A DNA stretch of 64,000 nt from Chlorobaculum parvum NCIB 8327 (GCF_000020505.1 NC_011027.1:2092001-2156000), one strand, 5' to 3'; shown: positions 1-9,482, counted from the stretch's first letter. Numbers and translations: made by a program. Notes: generated by a model from the letters alone, not told the origin.

Positions 1-545
1 CATGCCGAACATGAAATACATGCATCCTGATCGATGTAGCAGCGGAAGCCGCCTTCCTGAACGTCGCCATAGAACTTGTAACCAATAGCGTTGATCTTCG
101 GCGGGCATTTGTCCAGACACAGTCCGCAGCCGACGCAGAGGTTCTCGATAATAAAATAGTGCTTCTTCGGACGCGGCGGAGCTTTCTTAACCGGTGCAGC
201 AGCTTTGGGTGCGGCCTTTGCCACTGGCTTGGCTGCTGGAGCGCCCTCTTTCGCAACAGGAGCACCTTTAGCTGCCGGAGCACCCTTGGCCGCAGGCTTG
301 GCTGCCGGTTTCGGAGGCGGCGCTGCCTTTGGTTTGACATACGGAAGCGCAGACTCCTGGCGAACACCGGAACGGCCGAGCGTAACATCAAGCGGAGACA
401 GCCTTGCCTTGCCAGACTGCTTGGCGGCAGGCGCTTTAGCCTTCGGCGCAGCCGGACCTTTGGGTGCGGCAGGCGCGCCGCCTTTCGGAGCCGCTTTTGC
501 TCCCGGAGCAGGTGCCTGGTTTTTGTTTTCAACAGGTTCGGCCAT
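1..545 (-). CDS. pscB: Photosystem P840 reaction centre iron-sulfur protein PscB (partial, C-terminus off the left edge)
   Basis: PscB carries the two terminal 4Fe-4S clusters (FA/FB) of the green sulfur bacterial type-I reaction centre and passes electrons to ferredoxin on the cytoplasmic side. About 181 residues are visible, reading leftward from ATG 545. The first ~125 are a low-complexity Ala/Pro/Lys-rich extension typical of PscB. Then comes a ferredoxin-like domain with CVGCGLCLDKCPP (first cluster) and the start of the second motif, CISCSAC, which is cut by the edge. A purine-rich ribosome-binding site (AGAGAGGGGGG) precedes the ATG. It lies about 90 bp downstream of pscA on the same strand, and the gap contains a strong hairpin, so the two are probably cotranscribed. 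Partial because of the window edge, not because of mutation. Confidence 0.95.
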   Translation of the reverse strand, partial: MAEPVENKNQAPAPGAKAAPKGGAPAAPKGPAAPKAKAPAAKQSGKARLSPLDVTLGRSGVRQESALPYVKPKAAPPPKPAAKPAAKGAPAAKGAPVAKEGAPAAKPVAKAAPKAAAPVKKAPPRPKKHYFIIENLCVGCGLCLDKCPPKINAIGYKFYGDVQEGGFRCYIDQDACISCSA

Positions 546-601
546 ACAAACCCCCCTCTCTAAAATTGTTTTGCGTTGTAAACGTTATGACTCAAGATGG
601 T

Positions 602-624
602 CGAAGGGGCAAAAAGCCCCTTCG
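602..624 (-). promoter_or_regulatory. Perfect stem-loop between pscA and pscB
   Basis: A 9-bp perfect stem (CGAAGGGGC / GCCCCTTCG) with a five-base loop lies just after the pscA stop and before the pscB ribosome-binding site. No T-tract follows it in the leftward (psc) direction. It therefore looks more like an mRNA-stabilising or attenuating intercistronic hairpin than a full terminator. Confidence 0.6.
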
Positions 625-635
625 TACCTTAACTG

Positions 636-2831
636 TTACGCAATCAGTTTCATCAGCGTATCAACCAACTGGGCAAGCATCTGCTGTCCCGATACTGCTG
701 CGTGGCTGACGGGAGGCGGCAGCGGAGAATCGGTCTGATAGAAGCCGTTGGCGATGAAGAGGAACACCAGCATGAAGGTACCGCCGAAGTACAGGAAAGT
801 ACCAGCAAGCTTGGAGTCCGAAATGGTCAGCACCGGGAAGCGGAACTGGACGTCCCTGTTGAGGAACTTCTTGCCCAGCCAGCGGATGGTGCGGGTCTGA
901 ATATCAGCACCTTCAAGACGCGAACCGCGATCCTCGAACCAGACAGCAAAGCTGATGAACCACACCAGGTGACCAATCATGAGAATGGTCGAGAGGTGCG
1001 AGCTGGAGAAGATCGTCACGGTCTCAGTCCAGAAGTAGTAGAAGATACCCGAGGTATAGTGATGATGCAGTCCTGCAATCGCATCCCAAGCCTTCGCATC
1101 TGCAGCAGGCACGCCGTACATCATCGATGCAATCCAAGCACCATCGATATACCAGCAAACTGCGGACAGACCTTTGATACCCCAGAGCATGGCGAACCAG
1201 AGCTGGTCCTGAATGGAGACACCGCAGGTACCGCCATAGACCGGACCAAGGCACGGGAAAGAGTAAGAGTTCTTCTTCAGACCCAGGTCATCCCACAGAG
1301 GAGAGGTATGAGCGAAGAAGGCGATACGAACAAGAGCGATCAGCGAGAAAAGCGAACCGGCCGTGATAACGTGGGCCATGACCCAGTCGTTGATGCTCGG
1401 GTCAGCGAACATCCACTGGAAGATCGGCAGCGGTTTGAGCCAGTAGAACGACATCATGATGTTGGTGCCGAAGATGTTCAGCTCGCAGATCGTGTTCCAG
1501 ACGATGACGGCATACACCGAAAGCATGGTCGAGAAGCAGAGAGCCATAACGGTACCGAGGATTTTGACCTGAACTTCCTGGTCGCGGCCCTTGGTGATCC
1601 AGATCGACTTGATCTGGTTGTAAATACCGTTGAGCTGGATCTTGAGGAGATACTGGCCACCATGATACACACCGGCAAACACATAAAGCACACCACAGAT
1701 GATGTGGTTGAAGGTAATGAGGTTTGTCACCACCCTTGCCATGCCGAACGAAGCGCCGTTCCTGGGAAGAATAGCGTACGGTGCGAACTCGGCAAACTCC
1801 TTGGAGCCGGAGATGATCTTGCCGCCCTGCTCAACGAAGTCGAAGCTGACGCGGTTGAACGGCTCACCATAGATATAGAACACCAGATTGTCGAGCTCTT
1901 TGTAGTAAGCATGGAACGACGGCTGCTGGAAGGCGACAAAGGCAATCACGCCAAGCGCGATGTTGATGTAGCCAATAGCGGTCAGGTGAACCGAGAACGC
2001 GGCCTTCATATCATCGTTAAGATGGATAGCTGCATTCGGGGGATTGTTCCACCAGTAGATACCAAGAGCGAAGAAAACGACAAACCAGACAAACGACATG
2101 AAGGTTTCGGAGTTGATCGTCTGGAAATCGGGAATCGGAGCGAAACCAAGGAGAAGCCACATCAGAAGGCCCCAGCCAAGGAAAAGCAAAGACATGTAAA
2201 CAGCGTGTGGCCCGAGAGCTTCTTTGTAGCTCTTTGCGCTGGTGCCGCTGAAGACCATGTCACCGAATTTGCCGAGGAAACGGAAATCGCGGAAGTTACC
2301 GCAGCGGCCGGTGAAGGGGTTGGTCAGATTGTGCGTCCAGTGGCGCCAGCCGCCGAACAGGAGAATCGAACCGGAGAGGAAATGGAAGGCTGCCCATCCG
2401 AGGAGCCTTGCACCAGCAGCCTCGAGATCGGCAGTTTTGGTGCTGTAGGTGTCGATGCCGAGCGAAACCATTCTCGGCTTGATGGTCAGGTAGAACCAGT
2501 TGTCATGGAAACCCGGGGCTCCCCAAGGAAACACCTGGATACCCGAGATGTAGTAGATTGCCATGATAAAGCCGAGCACACCGAGCAAGGCAAGATGGCC
2601 GCCTACGACCTGCTCGTCATCGAGCTTTTCGGTATCGAAGATCTGGTACCACTTCGTCGAGCGCGTTTCTGTTCGCTGGAACAGAAAACGTCTCATCTTG
2701 GCGGCATCCTGCTCTTTAATGACCGATGCTCCGCCTGGCGCGCCATTTGCCTTCGGAGCCGGCGCCTTTCCTTTTGGAGGAGGCACTGTCCCCTTCGGCT
2801 TGACCCCTGCGGGTTTCACTTGTTCAGCCAT
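636..2831 (-). CDS. pscA: P840 reaction centre core polypeptide PscA
   Basis: Large core subunit of the homodimeric type-I photosynthetic reaction centre. It binds the P840 special pair, antenna bacteriochlorophyll and the inter-subunit FX cluster in the cytoplasmic membrane. The 731-residue length matches the Chlorobi family. An Ala/Pro/Lys-rich hydrophilic N-terminus (~1-40) precedes about 11 hydrophobic segments. The FX ligand loop PCLGPVYGGTC is present near residues 527-536, in the typical position before the last helices. The start is supported by AAAGGAGAG upstream of the ATG. The protein is nearly identical to my recollection of C. tepidum PscA, which is the main basis for assigning the organism. 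First gene of a pscA-pscB unit; the opposite-strand reading frame is a shadow. Confidence 0.98.
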   Translation of the reverse strand: MAEQVKPAGVKPKGTVPPPKGKAPAPKANGAPGGASVIKEQDAAKMRRFLFQRTETRSTKWYQIFDTEKLDDEQVVGGHLALLGVLGFIMAIYYISGIQVFPWGAPGFHDNWFYLTIKPRMVSLGIDTYSTKTADLEAAGARLLGWAAFHFLSGSILLFGGWRHWTHNLTNPFTGRCGNFRDFRFLGKFGDMVFSGTSAKSYKEALGPHAVYMSLLFLGWGLLMWLLLGFAPIPDFQTINSETFMSFVWFVVFFALGIYWWNNPPNAAIHLNDDMKAAFSVHLTAIGYINIALGVIAFVAFQQPSFHAYYKELDNLVFYIYGEPFNRVSFDFVEQGGKIISGSKEFAEFAPYAILPRNGASFGMARVVTNLITFNHIICGVLYVFAGVYHGGQYLLKIQLNGIYNQIKSIWITKGRDQEVQVKILGTVMALCFSTMLSVYAVIVWNTICELNIFGTNIMMSFYWLKPLPIFQWMFADPSINDWVMAHVITAGSLFSLIALVRIAFFAHTSPLWDDLGLKKNSYSFPCLGPVYGGTCGVSIQDQLWFAMLWGIKGLSAVCWYIDGAWIASMMYGVPAADAKAWDAIAGLHHHYTSGIFYYFWTETVTIFSSSHLSTILMIGHLVWFISFAVWFEDRGSRLEGADIQTRTIRWLGKKFLNRDVQFRFPVLTISDSKLAGTFLYFGGTFMLVFLFIANGFYQTDSPLPPPVSHAAVSGQQMLAQLVDTLMKLIA

Positions 2832-3180
2832 TGTATTCTCTCCTTTGTTTGGACGTATTTTCAGGTTGAAGAAACCGAAAAAACCGGTGATACACCCCCA
2901 CGGTAAGCGGCCACTTGTCTGTCACGGATACATTTCCGCTGGCTGACACGACATGGAGAAATTCCCGGAAAAAACAGTTTTGCAGATGATCTCAGAGAAA
3001 AAAGCATCCTGCAACAGTAGCAAATAAAATAAGAAAATTTATTTAATAGTAAAGTTTTTTGCCCCCGCTTCCCCTTTAGCCAGAGGGCTTTGGCGCGATT
3101 TGTCTGCGCTCGGGCGAGCTGCCGGGAAAACGGGTACCGCAATCAGCATCTCAGCAAAACAAAGCATCCGGATCAACATC
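2832..3180. other. Divergent intergenic region pscA / dapF
   Basis: This 349-bp gap separates leftward pscA from rightward dapF. It holds an AT-rich stretch around 3022-3060 that is a plausible place for the pscA promoter when read leftward (TTTACT near 3056, then 17 bases, then ATTTTA). The boxes match the sigma-70 consensus poorly. No gene is supported here; a possible upstream extension of dapF to 3100 lacks family similarity. Confidence 0.4.
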
Positions 3181-3975
3181 ATGCAGATCGAATTCACCAA
3201 AATGTCGGGAGCCGGCAACGACTTCATCGTCATCGACAACAGGCAGAGTCAGTTCAACCTCGAACCGGAACAGGTGCATGCGATGTGTACCCGGCGAACC
3301 GGCATCGGTGCTGACGGCCTGATTCTTATCGAGGCATCCGAAACTGCCGATTTCAGAATGAATTACCACAACGCCGACGGGTATCCCGGTTCGATGTGCG
3401 GAAACGGCGGCCGGTGCGCGGTCTACTTCTCCTACCTCATCGGTATCCGCCCGGCAGGAAATCGCTACCGCTTTGAAGCCGGCCCCGGAACGTATGAGGC
3501 AGAGATCACTGGCAAGGAGTCGGTCAGGCTACATATGCTTCCGCCAAAAAACTTCAGAGACGATCTGCATGCGGGCGCATGGAGCTGCCATTTCGTCGAT
3601 ACCGGTTCCCCGCACGCCATCGCCTATGTCGATAACCTCGACCAGATGGACGTCTTCACCGAAGGCCGCACCATCCGGAATAACAAGGAGGTCTTCCCGG
3701 AAGGCACCAATGTCAACTTTCTGGAAGTCACCGCACCCGATGCACTCAGCATCAGGACATTCGAGCGGGGCGTCGAGGATGAAACCCTCGCCTGCGGCAC
3801 CGGCACGGTAGCGGCCGCTCTGATGAGCTACCGGCTCGGCAAGGTTGCGTCATCGCCAGTCAGGGTGACGGTAAGAAGCGGCGAAACACTGATGGTCGGC
3901 TTCAATGACGCGATGGACGAGATTTACCTCGAAGGGCCGGCCCGCCCGGTCTATCAGGGAACTATCGCCCTGTAA
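3181..3975 (+). CDS. dapF: Diaminopimelate epimerase
   Basis: Converts LL- to meso-diaminopimelate for lysine and peptidoglycan synthesis. The family opening MQIEFTKMSGAGNDF sets the start at 3181; an in-frame extension back to 3100 has no family similarity. The two catalytic cysteines are visible as C73 in the MCGNGGRC motif and C205 in ACGTGT, on the two symmetric lobes. The length of 264 residues is normal. There is no clear ribosome-binding site. It is divergent from pscA and about 70 bp upstream of amrS, with no evident functional link to either. Confidence 0.95.
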   Translation: MQIEFTKMSGAGNDFIVIDNRQSQFNLEPEQVHAMCTRRTGIGADGLILIEASETADFRMNYHNADGYPGSMCGNGGRCAVYFSYLIGIRPAGNRYRFEAGPGTYEAEITGKESVRLHMLPPKNFRDDLHAGAWSCHFVDTGSPHAIAYVDNLDQMDVFTEGRTIRNNKEVFPEGTNVNFLEVTAPDALSIRTFERGVEDETLACGTGTVAAALMSYRLGKVASSPVRVTVRSGETLMVGFNDAMDEIYLEGPARPVYQGTIAL

Positions 3976-4045
3976 GTCCGCCTTATAATTAGTTTGTCGT
4001 GGCAGGGTCAACAGCCCTGATCCGAAAGCCTGAAGTCGATGAGCC

Positions 4046-5050
4046 ATGCATACGACAAGCTTCTATCATACAGCTCCGGACGGAGTGCTTCAGTGTGACC
4101 TCTGCCGTCACTACTGCCGCATCCGTCCTGGGCGCAGCGGCCTGTGCAGGGTAAGGAAAAACATCGACGGCCGACTGATTGCGCTCACCTACGGCAGGGC
4201 GCTGTCGCAGTCGGTTGATCCGGTGGAGAAAAAGCCGCTCTACCACTTCATGCCAGGCACGGCGACCTGGTCGTTCGGTACGGCGGGCTGCAACTTCACC
4301 TGCGCCAACTGCCAGAACTGGCAGATCAGCCAGGCGCTCCCGGACGAAGAAGCCACGCCATTCATCCCACCCGAAAAGATCGTACAGAACGCCATCCGCG
4401 CCGGATGCCCATCAATCTCCTGCACCTACACCGAGCCGACAATCTTTGCCGAATATGCACTCGACGTCATGAAGCTCGCCAAAGAGAGCGGGCTCAAAAC
4501 GATCTGGGTGAGCAACGGCTACCTGTCGCCGCTCTGCCTCGACACCATTCACCCGTGGCTCGACGCGATCAACGTCGATCTCAAATCGATGGATGACGCC
4601 TTTTACCGTCGCCTCTGCGGCGCACGACTCGCCCCGGTGCTCGACAGCCTGCGTCAGATTCGCAAAAGCGGCATCCATCTTGAAATCACCACGCTCGTCA
4701 TCCCCGGCCATTCGGATGATCCGGCCATGCTCGAACGCCTTGCAGGCTTCATCGCTGACGAACTCGCTAGCGACGTGCCCTGGCACCTTATTCCGTTTTA
4801 CCCGGAGATTTCATGGAAGATGCACGAAACACCGGCCACCGAACCGTCAGCGCTTGAAACAGCTTGGCAGATCGGCCGGGATGCCGGATTGCAACACGTG
4901 TACTCAGCGTCTCACAACGACACCCTTTGCGCGCACTGCGGCGCGACGCTCGTTAAACGCGAACGCCAGTTCATCGGAGCGCAGGTCAAACGGTTCGACG
5001 CTGGAGGTCGATGCCCATCCTGCAACCAGCCATCGCCTGTAAAAAACTAA
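4046..5050 (+). CDS. amrS: AmmeMemoRadiSam system radical SAM enzyme
   Basis: A 334-residue radical SAM protein of the AmrS family (PflA-like). The reaction of this system is not established to my knowledge. Residues 17-36 hold a Cys-rich segment (CDLCRHYC ... GLC). The radical SAM 4Fe-4S motif is CNFTCANC at roughly residues 87-94, followed by a TIM-barrel-like body. The C-terminus has paired CxxC motifs (CAHC, CPSC) suggesting a zinc or iron-sulfur site. The stop abuts the start of the next gene (amrB), so the two are translationally coupled. The AMMECR1-type third partner (amrA) is not adjacent. Confidence 0.88.
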   Translation: MHTTSFYHTAPDGVLQCDLCRHYCRIRPGRSGLCRVRKNIDGRLIALTYGRALSQSVDPVEKKPLYHFMPGTATWSFGTAGCNFTCANCQNWQISQALPDEEATPFIPPEKIVQNAIRAGCPSISCTYTEPTIFAEYALDVMKLAKESGLKTIWVSNGYLSPLCLDTIHPWLDAINVDLKSMDDAFYRRLCGARLAPVLDSLRQIRKSGIHLEITTLVIPGHSDDPAMLERLAGFIADELASDVPWHLIPFYPEISWKMHETPATEPSALETAWQIGRDAGLQHVYSASHNDTLCAHCGATLVKRERQFIGAQVKRFDAGGRCPSCNQPSPVKN

Positions 5051-5914
5051 ATGATGGCAATGCAGCGAAACATCAGGAACCCAGCTGTTGCAGGCGCTTT
5101 TTATCCGGCTGATCCCTCTGAACTCAACACTCTGCTCGCTGAGCTTTTTGAGAAAACAAGCCAGCCATCGAGCCAACCCAGCCCCAAAGCCGTCATCGTC
5201 CCGCACGCAGGCTACCGGTTCAGTGGGCGGGTTGCCGCTCGGGCGTTTAGCACGCTGGAGGGACAGCACATCCGAACCGCGGTGCTGCTCGGCAATGCCC
5301 ACGCTGCACTGTTCGACAGCATCGCCATCGATCCGCACGACGGCTGGCGCACACCGCTGGGCACCGTACCGTTGGACAAAATGATGCGAATCCGGCTGAT
5401 CGAACTCGATCCGACACTGTATCATCAATCTGACATCGCCCACCAACGCGACCACGTGCTCGAAGTCCAGCTTCCGCTGCTCCAGCACGCACTGGCGTCC
5501 GGCTTCAAAATCCTGCCCGTACTATTTGGCCAAAACCCGGCGGGTACGTACTGGCAATGCGCAGAAGCCCTCCTTTCGCTCCTCTCGGACGACGACCTGC
5601 TCATAGCCAGCTCAGACCTGTCGCACTACCCGACCTACCACGATGCCCAAGCCATTGACACCCGAACTCTCGAACATCTGGTTGAGCTGGACATTCAAGG
5701 ACTCGAACAGCACGAACAGGAGGTCATGCAGCGCAGAATCCCTGGCCTTGAAACCGTTTTCTGCGGCCCGGATGCCGTCAAAACCGTCCTCGAAATCGGC
5801 AGCAGGCTAGGCTGGAAAGGCAAGCTGCTCAGCTACCGGAACAGCGGCGATGCCGATCAAGCCTCCCGGGATGCCGTGGTCGGTTATGGCGCAGTCATGT
5901 TCACCACCCACTGA
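5051..5914 (+). CDS. amrB: AmmeMemoRadiSam system protein B (MEMO1 family)
   Basis: A 287-residue MEMO-like protein related to the LigB-type dioxygenase fold. The start is either ATG 5051 or one of the next ATGs (5054, 5060); the family motif [13 protein letters not shown] begins about nine residues in. Family histidine-bearing signatures are visible: [10 protein letters not shown], a GNAHA segment, and a SSDLSHY motif near residue 190. It starts immediately after the amrS stop codon, indicating one transcript. Its function is inferred only from association with AmrS; many homologues are of unknown activity. Confidence 0.88.
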   Translation: MMAMQRNIRNPAVAGAFYPADPSELNTLLAELFEKTSQPSSQPSPKAVIVPHAGYRFSGRVAARAFSTLEGQHIRTAVLLGNAHAALFDSIAIDPHDGWRTPLGTVPLDKMMRIRLIELDPTLYHQSDIAHQRDHVLEVQLPLLQHALASGFKILPVLFGQNPAGTYWQCAEALLSLLSDDDLLIASSDLSHYPTYHDAQAIDTRTLEHLVELDIQGLEQHEQEVMQRRIPGLETVFCGPDAVKTVLEIGSRLGWKGKLLSYRNSGDADQASRDAVVGYGAVMFTTH

Positions 5915-5943
5915 TTTACACACAACCCCTAACTCCATTTGTC

Positions 5944-7272
5944 ATGCAGACAATCGACGACCACCCGCCAGAAGGCACGCCAGCTCCCGAACCCTTCGTG
6001 CTCGACACCTGCACATCCGCCGGAGCAGCAAAAGACAATCCGTTCGAAATCGCCCGCAGGCAGCTCGACGAAGCGGCAACGGTCATCGGCCTCGATCCGG
6101 AAGTGCTGGAACTGCTCCGATGGCCGATGCGCGAAATGCATATCACCATTCCGGTCAAAATGGACGACGGCTCGGTGCGCGCGTTTCACGGCTTCAGGGT
6201 GCAGTACAACGACGCGCGCGGCCCCAACAAAGGCGGCATCCGGTTCCATCCCGACGAAACCATCGACACGGTCAGGGCGCTGGCTGCATGGATGACCTGG
6301 AAAACCGCCGTCATGAATATTCCGCTCGGCGGCGCCAAGGGCGGAGTGATCTGCAATCCGAAAGCCATGTCTGAAGGCGAGCTCGAACGGCTCTCGCGAA
6401 GCTACATCCGGCAGGTCGGTCGACTGCTTGGACTGACAAAGGACGTGCCCGCGCCTGACGTCTATACCACCCCGCAGATCATGGCCTGGATGGCCGACGA
6501 ATACTCCTTCATGCAGGGACACAACGACTTCGGCGTCATTACCGGCAAGCCGATCGCCCTCGGAGGATCGCTGGGGCGCGGAGACGCAACGGCACGGGGC
6601 GGCATCATCTGCATCCGCGAAGCCGCCAAAGCGCTCGGCATCGACCTTCACGGCAAAATCGTCGCCATCAACGGCTACGGCAACGCAGGCTCGTTCGCGC
6701 ACAAACTCGTTGTCGAACAGCTCGGCATGAAGGTGGTCGCCGTCTCCGACTCGAAAGGCGCAATCTATCAGCCGGACGGTATCGACTACGACGCCATCAT
6801 GGAGCACAAAAGACGCAACGGAACCGTGGGCGGATTTCCGGGCTCGACACCGCTAAGTAACGGCGAACTGCTCAAGCTCAACGTCGCCGTGCTCATTCCG
6901 GCCGCCCTCGAAGACGAGATCACCGGCGCCAACGCTCGCGACATCAACGCCGCCATCGTGGCGGAACTGGCCAACGGCCCAACTACCCCCAAAGCCGACA
7001 AGATCCTCCACGAACGAGGCGTCTACCTCATTCCCGATCTTCTCTGCAACGCAGGTGGCGTAACGGTCTCCTACTTTGAAATGGTGCAGAACACCAGCGG
7101 CTGGTACTGGGAGGAAGAGGAGGTTCACCGACAACTCGAAAAAAAGATGACCGCCGCCTTCAGCGCGGTGCACGAAGCCGCCCTCGCCTGGAAGGTCGAT
7201 AACCGCACGGCCGCAATGATCGTAGCCATACGCCGCATCGAGGAGGCCATGACACTGCGTGGCTGGGTGTAA
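5944..7272 (+). CDS. gdhA: Glu/Leu/Phe/Val dehydrogenase family protein (glutamate dehydrogenase)
   Basis: 442-residue amino-acid dehydrogenase, most likely glutamate dehydrogenase interconverting glutamate and 2-oxoglutarate plus ammonia. The N-terminal domain contains the substrate segment [10 protein letters not shown] and the catalytic-lysine loop GGAKGGV (~residues 135-141). The C-terminal NAD(P)-binding Rossmann domain has GYGNAGSFA (~240). The length matches hexameric enzymes. About 25 additional N-terminal residues precede the conserved part and the ribosome-binding site is weak, so the start is not certain. Coenzyme preference cannot be read by eye. Confidence 0.9.
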   Translation: MQTIDDHPPEGTPAPEPFVLDTCTSAGAAKDNPFEIARRQLDEAATVIGLDPEVLELLRWPMREMHITIPVKMDDGSVRAFHGFRVQYNDARGPNKGGIRFHPDETIDTVRALAAWMTWKTAVMNIPLGGAKGGVICNPKAMSEGELERLSRSYIRQVGRLLGLTKDVPAPDVYTTPQIMAWMADEYSFMQGHNDFGVITGKPIALGGSLGRGDATARGGIICIREAAKALGIDLHGKIVAINGYGNAGSFAHKLVVEQLGMKVVAVSDSKGAIYQPDGIDYDAIMEHKRRNGTVGGFPGSTPLSNGELLKLNVAVLIPAALEDEITGANARDINAAIVAELANGPTTPKADKILHERGVYLIPDLLCNAGGVTVSYFEMVQNTSGWYWEEEEVHRQLEKKMTAAFSAVHEAALAWKVDNRTAAMIVAIRRIEEAMTLRGWV

Positions 7273-7487
7273 GCCACTTGATGCCGGTCAAACCCTAACG
7301 ATGCACTGGCAAAAAAGGAAATAACTGATTAAGGTAGAGCGCGGAGAACTTTTTATAACGATCGTGACCTTACTTGGTTATTGATTAACGCCATGCCTTG
7401 GCAGAAGAGCGTTTTTCGATGTTAATCCGAAGTACAAGAATGTTTTTGTGAACCCCCCATAACTTTTCATTCAAAAGGAGACGAGAT

Positions 7488-7649
7488 ATGCAGAAATACG
7501 TATGTGTGCCTTGTGGCTATGTTTACGATCCGGCAGATGGCGATCCGAACAACGGAATCGATCCGGGAACGCCGTTCGAAGATCTTCCGGAAGACTGGGT
7601 ATGCCCGGTGTGCGGAGTGGACAAATCCTTGTTCGAACCCGAGTCCTGA
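7488..7649 (+). CDS. rub: Rubredoxin
   Basis: A 53-residue rubredoxin with the two Fe-binding pairs CVPCGY (residues 6-11) and CPVCGV (39-44), typical spacing and length. It is a small cytoplasmic one-electron carrier; in green sulfur bacteria rubredoxins have been implicated in electron transfer from ferredoxin-linked enzymes and oxidative-stress defence. A strong ribosome-binding site AAAAGGAG sits seven bases before the ATG. It is a single-gene unit: 215 bp separates it from gdhA and a terminator follows directly. Confidence 0.97.
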   Translation: MQKYVCVPCGYVYDPADGDPNNGIDPGTPFEDLPEDWVCPVCGVDKSLFEPES

Positions 7650-7672
7650 AAAAACTTCGCCTTGTTGTTTCC

Positions 7673-7714
7673 AGCCAGTCCGGCAGACACTCAGTCTCCG
7701 GACTGGCTTTTTTG
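7673..7714. terminator. Rho-independent terminator after rubredoxin
   Basis: An 11-bp stem (AGCCAGTCCGG / CCGGACTGGCT) is followed by a T-run on the plus strand, terminating the rubredoxin transcript. The last codons of convergent mtgA lie within the hairpin, so the stem doubles as coding DNA on the minus strand. Confidence 0.85.
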
Positions 7715-8575
7715 TTCGGACTCTACATGCACCGGCTCTTTTTCAGCACTATCACCACCCTTCTCTGCGGTGCTGTCCGCCTGCAACGCCTCATCGATAA
7801 GCCCCTCCGGAATACCGACGACCACCGAATCGGGCTGAGCGCTTCCGGTTGTATCGGGTTCGCTGATCACCTCACGATAATCGGGCACGACAAGCCCTCG
7901 CCTCATCATGATGCCCTGAATCAGCCTGGCGCGCTTTTCGACAAAACGGGACGTTCCGTTCGGCTTGAACCTTATCGGGTTGGGCAGCACCGCCGCCAGC
8001 CGCGCCGCCTGATTTGCAGTGAGTTGTGAAGCGCTGATGCCGTAATAGTGTTTCGCGGCCGCTTCGATACCAAAAATCCCACTCCCCCACTCAACGGTGT
8101 TGACGTAAAGTTCGAGAATGCGCCGTTTGGAAAGCGTGCGTTCGAGGCGCCAGGTCAGAATCGCCTCCTGGAGTTTTCTGACCGGATTTTTCGATGGCGA
8201 CAGATAGAGATTCTTGGCCAGTTGCTGGCTGATGGTGCTCGCCCCGAACCTGAACTCACGCGCTTCGATGTCTTTTTCGACAGCGTTCCGGATCGCCTCG
8301 TAATCAAATCCTTCATGGTGCCAGAACTTGTCATCCTCGGCAATGAGTACCGCTTTGACAAGCATTGGCGAAACCCGGCTCAACGGCACCCAGCGCTGCG
8401 AAATGGTGCGATCAATGCCATCACGTCGCCACTGGGCCTTTCGGGACTCCATGAACGCTGTGGTTTCGGGATTGACGGTCTTCAATTCGGCAACATCCGG
8501 CACGACGAAGTACCGGCCCACATCAACCAGCAGAATGAACAGGATGAACAGGAACAGATTTCTGAGCAATTTCAT
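7691..8575 (-). CDS. mtgA: Monofunctional biosynthetic peptidoglycan transglycosylase
   Basis: GT51-family glycosyltransferase that polymerises lipid II into glycan strands at the periplasmic face. 294 residues. An N-terminal signal-anchor (residues ~4-22) is followed by the GT51 motifs: AEDDKFWHHEG with the catalytic Glu, GASTISQQLAKNL, RKLQEAI and ELYVNTVEWG. No transpeptidase domain follows. About 50 residues of charged C-terminal tail (Glu/Lys/Ser) extend beyond the ~240-residue norm and overlap the rubredoxin terminator. Convergent with rubredoxin and divergent from the cytochrome gene. Confidence 0.93.
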   Translation of the reverse strand: MKLLRNLFLFILFILLVDVGRYFVVPDVAELKTVNPETTAFMESRKAQWRRDGIDRTISQRWVPLSRVSPMLVKAVLIAEDDKFWHHEGFDYEAIRNAVEKDIEAREFRFGASTISQQLAKNLYLSPSKNPVRKLQEAILTWRLERTLSKRRILELYVNTVEWGSGIFGIEAAAKHYYGISASQLTANQAARLAAVLPNPIRFKPNGTSRFVEKRARLIQGIMMRRGLVVPDYREVISEPDTTGSAQPDSVVVGIPEGLIDEALQADSTAEKGGDSAEKEPVHVESEQKSQSGD

Positions 8576-8766
8576 GAGGGTGAAGTGAACGGTTCCGGAA
8601 AGACCTTTGGTTCAGCTCGAAGGCATCTTCAAGTATAAAGATTTACAACGCTTCGTAAAACATGATGCAGCTCGTTGATTCCCTGACTGGCTTTTCCGTT
8701 TTTTAGCTACTTTTATATTCGTACGAAAGGCTGACGAATTTTCGAAACCATGAAATGCGATGAACC

Positions 8767-9213
8767 ATGAACAAGATTAACGACATGCTTACCAAAGCGA
8801 AAGTGCTTGCCCTGTCGGGCCTGATGCTCTGGGGCTTTTCTTCGACAGCGTCTGCCGCCGTGGACGGCAAGGCGGTCTTCGACAGGAGTTGCAGCGTCTG
8901 CCACTCGATTACGCCGCCGCCAAAATCCGCGCCACCCATTCTGCCTATTTCGGCAAGGTACCACCAGCGCTACTCCTCTCGAGCTGAGGGAATCAAGCAG
9001 ATGGCTGACTTCATCAAAGCCCCCAGCAAAGAGAAGGTGCTTGCCGACCAGCAAGCCATCACCCGTTTCGGCCTGATGCCAGCCATCCCCCTCAGCGCTG
9101 AAGAGCTGGCGGCTGTGTCTGCATGGGTATGGGATCAGTACTCCGGCGGGCAATGGGGCCCCGGCAAGGGTCAGGGCAGAGGAACCGGACAGGGCGGATG
9201 CTACCAGCAATAA
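8767..9213 (+). CDS. Small soluble c-type cytochrome
   Basis: 148 residues with an N-terminal signal peptide (hydrophobic ~12-28, ending near SASA). A single haem motif CSVCH lies at about residue 42, and a likely distal Met ligand is in RFGLMPAIPLS near residue 105, followed by the terminal helix typical of class I cytochromes. The Gly/Gln-rich tail (about 20 residues with one Cys) is unusual. A periplasmic electron carrier is the safe reading; a donor to the P840 complex is possible but not shown. Monocistronic, with a strong terminator after it. Confidence 0.85.
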   Translation: MNKINDMLTKAKVLALSGLMLWGFSSTASAAVDGKAVFDRSCSVCHSITPPPKSAPPILPISARYHQRYSSRAEGIKQMADFIKAPSKEKVLADQQAITRFGLMPAIPLSAEELAAVSAWVWDQYSGGQWGPGKGQGRGTGQGGCYQQ

Positions 9214-9245
9214 GCACTTCGCATTCGAACAGACGATAAAAAAAA

Positions 9246-9274
9246 GCAGCAGGGAAAACCCTGCTGCTTTTTTT
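9246..9274 (+). terminator. Rho-independent terminator of the cytochrome gene
   Basis: A 9-bp perfect stem GCAGCAGGG / CCCTGCTGC with an AAAA loop, preceded by an A-run and followed by seven T. The symmetric A/T tails mean it could also act leftward downstream of the tRNA. Confidence 0.93.
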
Positions 9275-9310
9275 CCGCCGGAGCGACCTCGTATGAGTGG
9301 TATGAGGAGT

Positions 9311-9382
9311 ACCCTTGGGCAGACTCGAACTGCCGACCAACAGTTTAGGAAACTGGTGCTCTATCCACTGAGCTACAAGGGT
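9311..9382 (-). tRNA. tRNA-Arg (anticodon CCU)
   Basis: Reading leftward, a cloverleaf of 72 nt folds: acceptor ACCCTTG/CAAGGGT, D-arm GCTC/GAGC, anticodon loop TTCCTAA (anticodon CCT, decoding AGG), T-arm GGCAG TTCGAGT CTGCC. The outermost anticodon-stem pair (C27-U43) is a mismatch. CCA is not encoded. It lies between the cytochrome gene and mutL. Confidence 0.93.
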
Positions 9383-9482
9383 AAAAAATCGTTCTGGCCG
9401 GTAATGTACAAACTTATTTTTCAGGAAACAAGACAACTGCTCGCGGCGTACAGACATCCAACTTTTCCGCCACTCCGTGCAT

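Noticed and set aside
159-738. Rightward frames overlapping pscB (134 and 177 residues)
   Set aside because: They read the complement of the Ala/Pro-rich PscB extension; low-complexity shadows.
702-2906. 734-residue open frame opposite pscA
   Set aside because: Highly charged, His/Glu/Arg-rich shadow of the high-GC pscA coding strand; no family features and full overlap with a certain gene.
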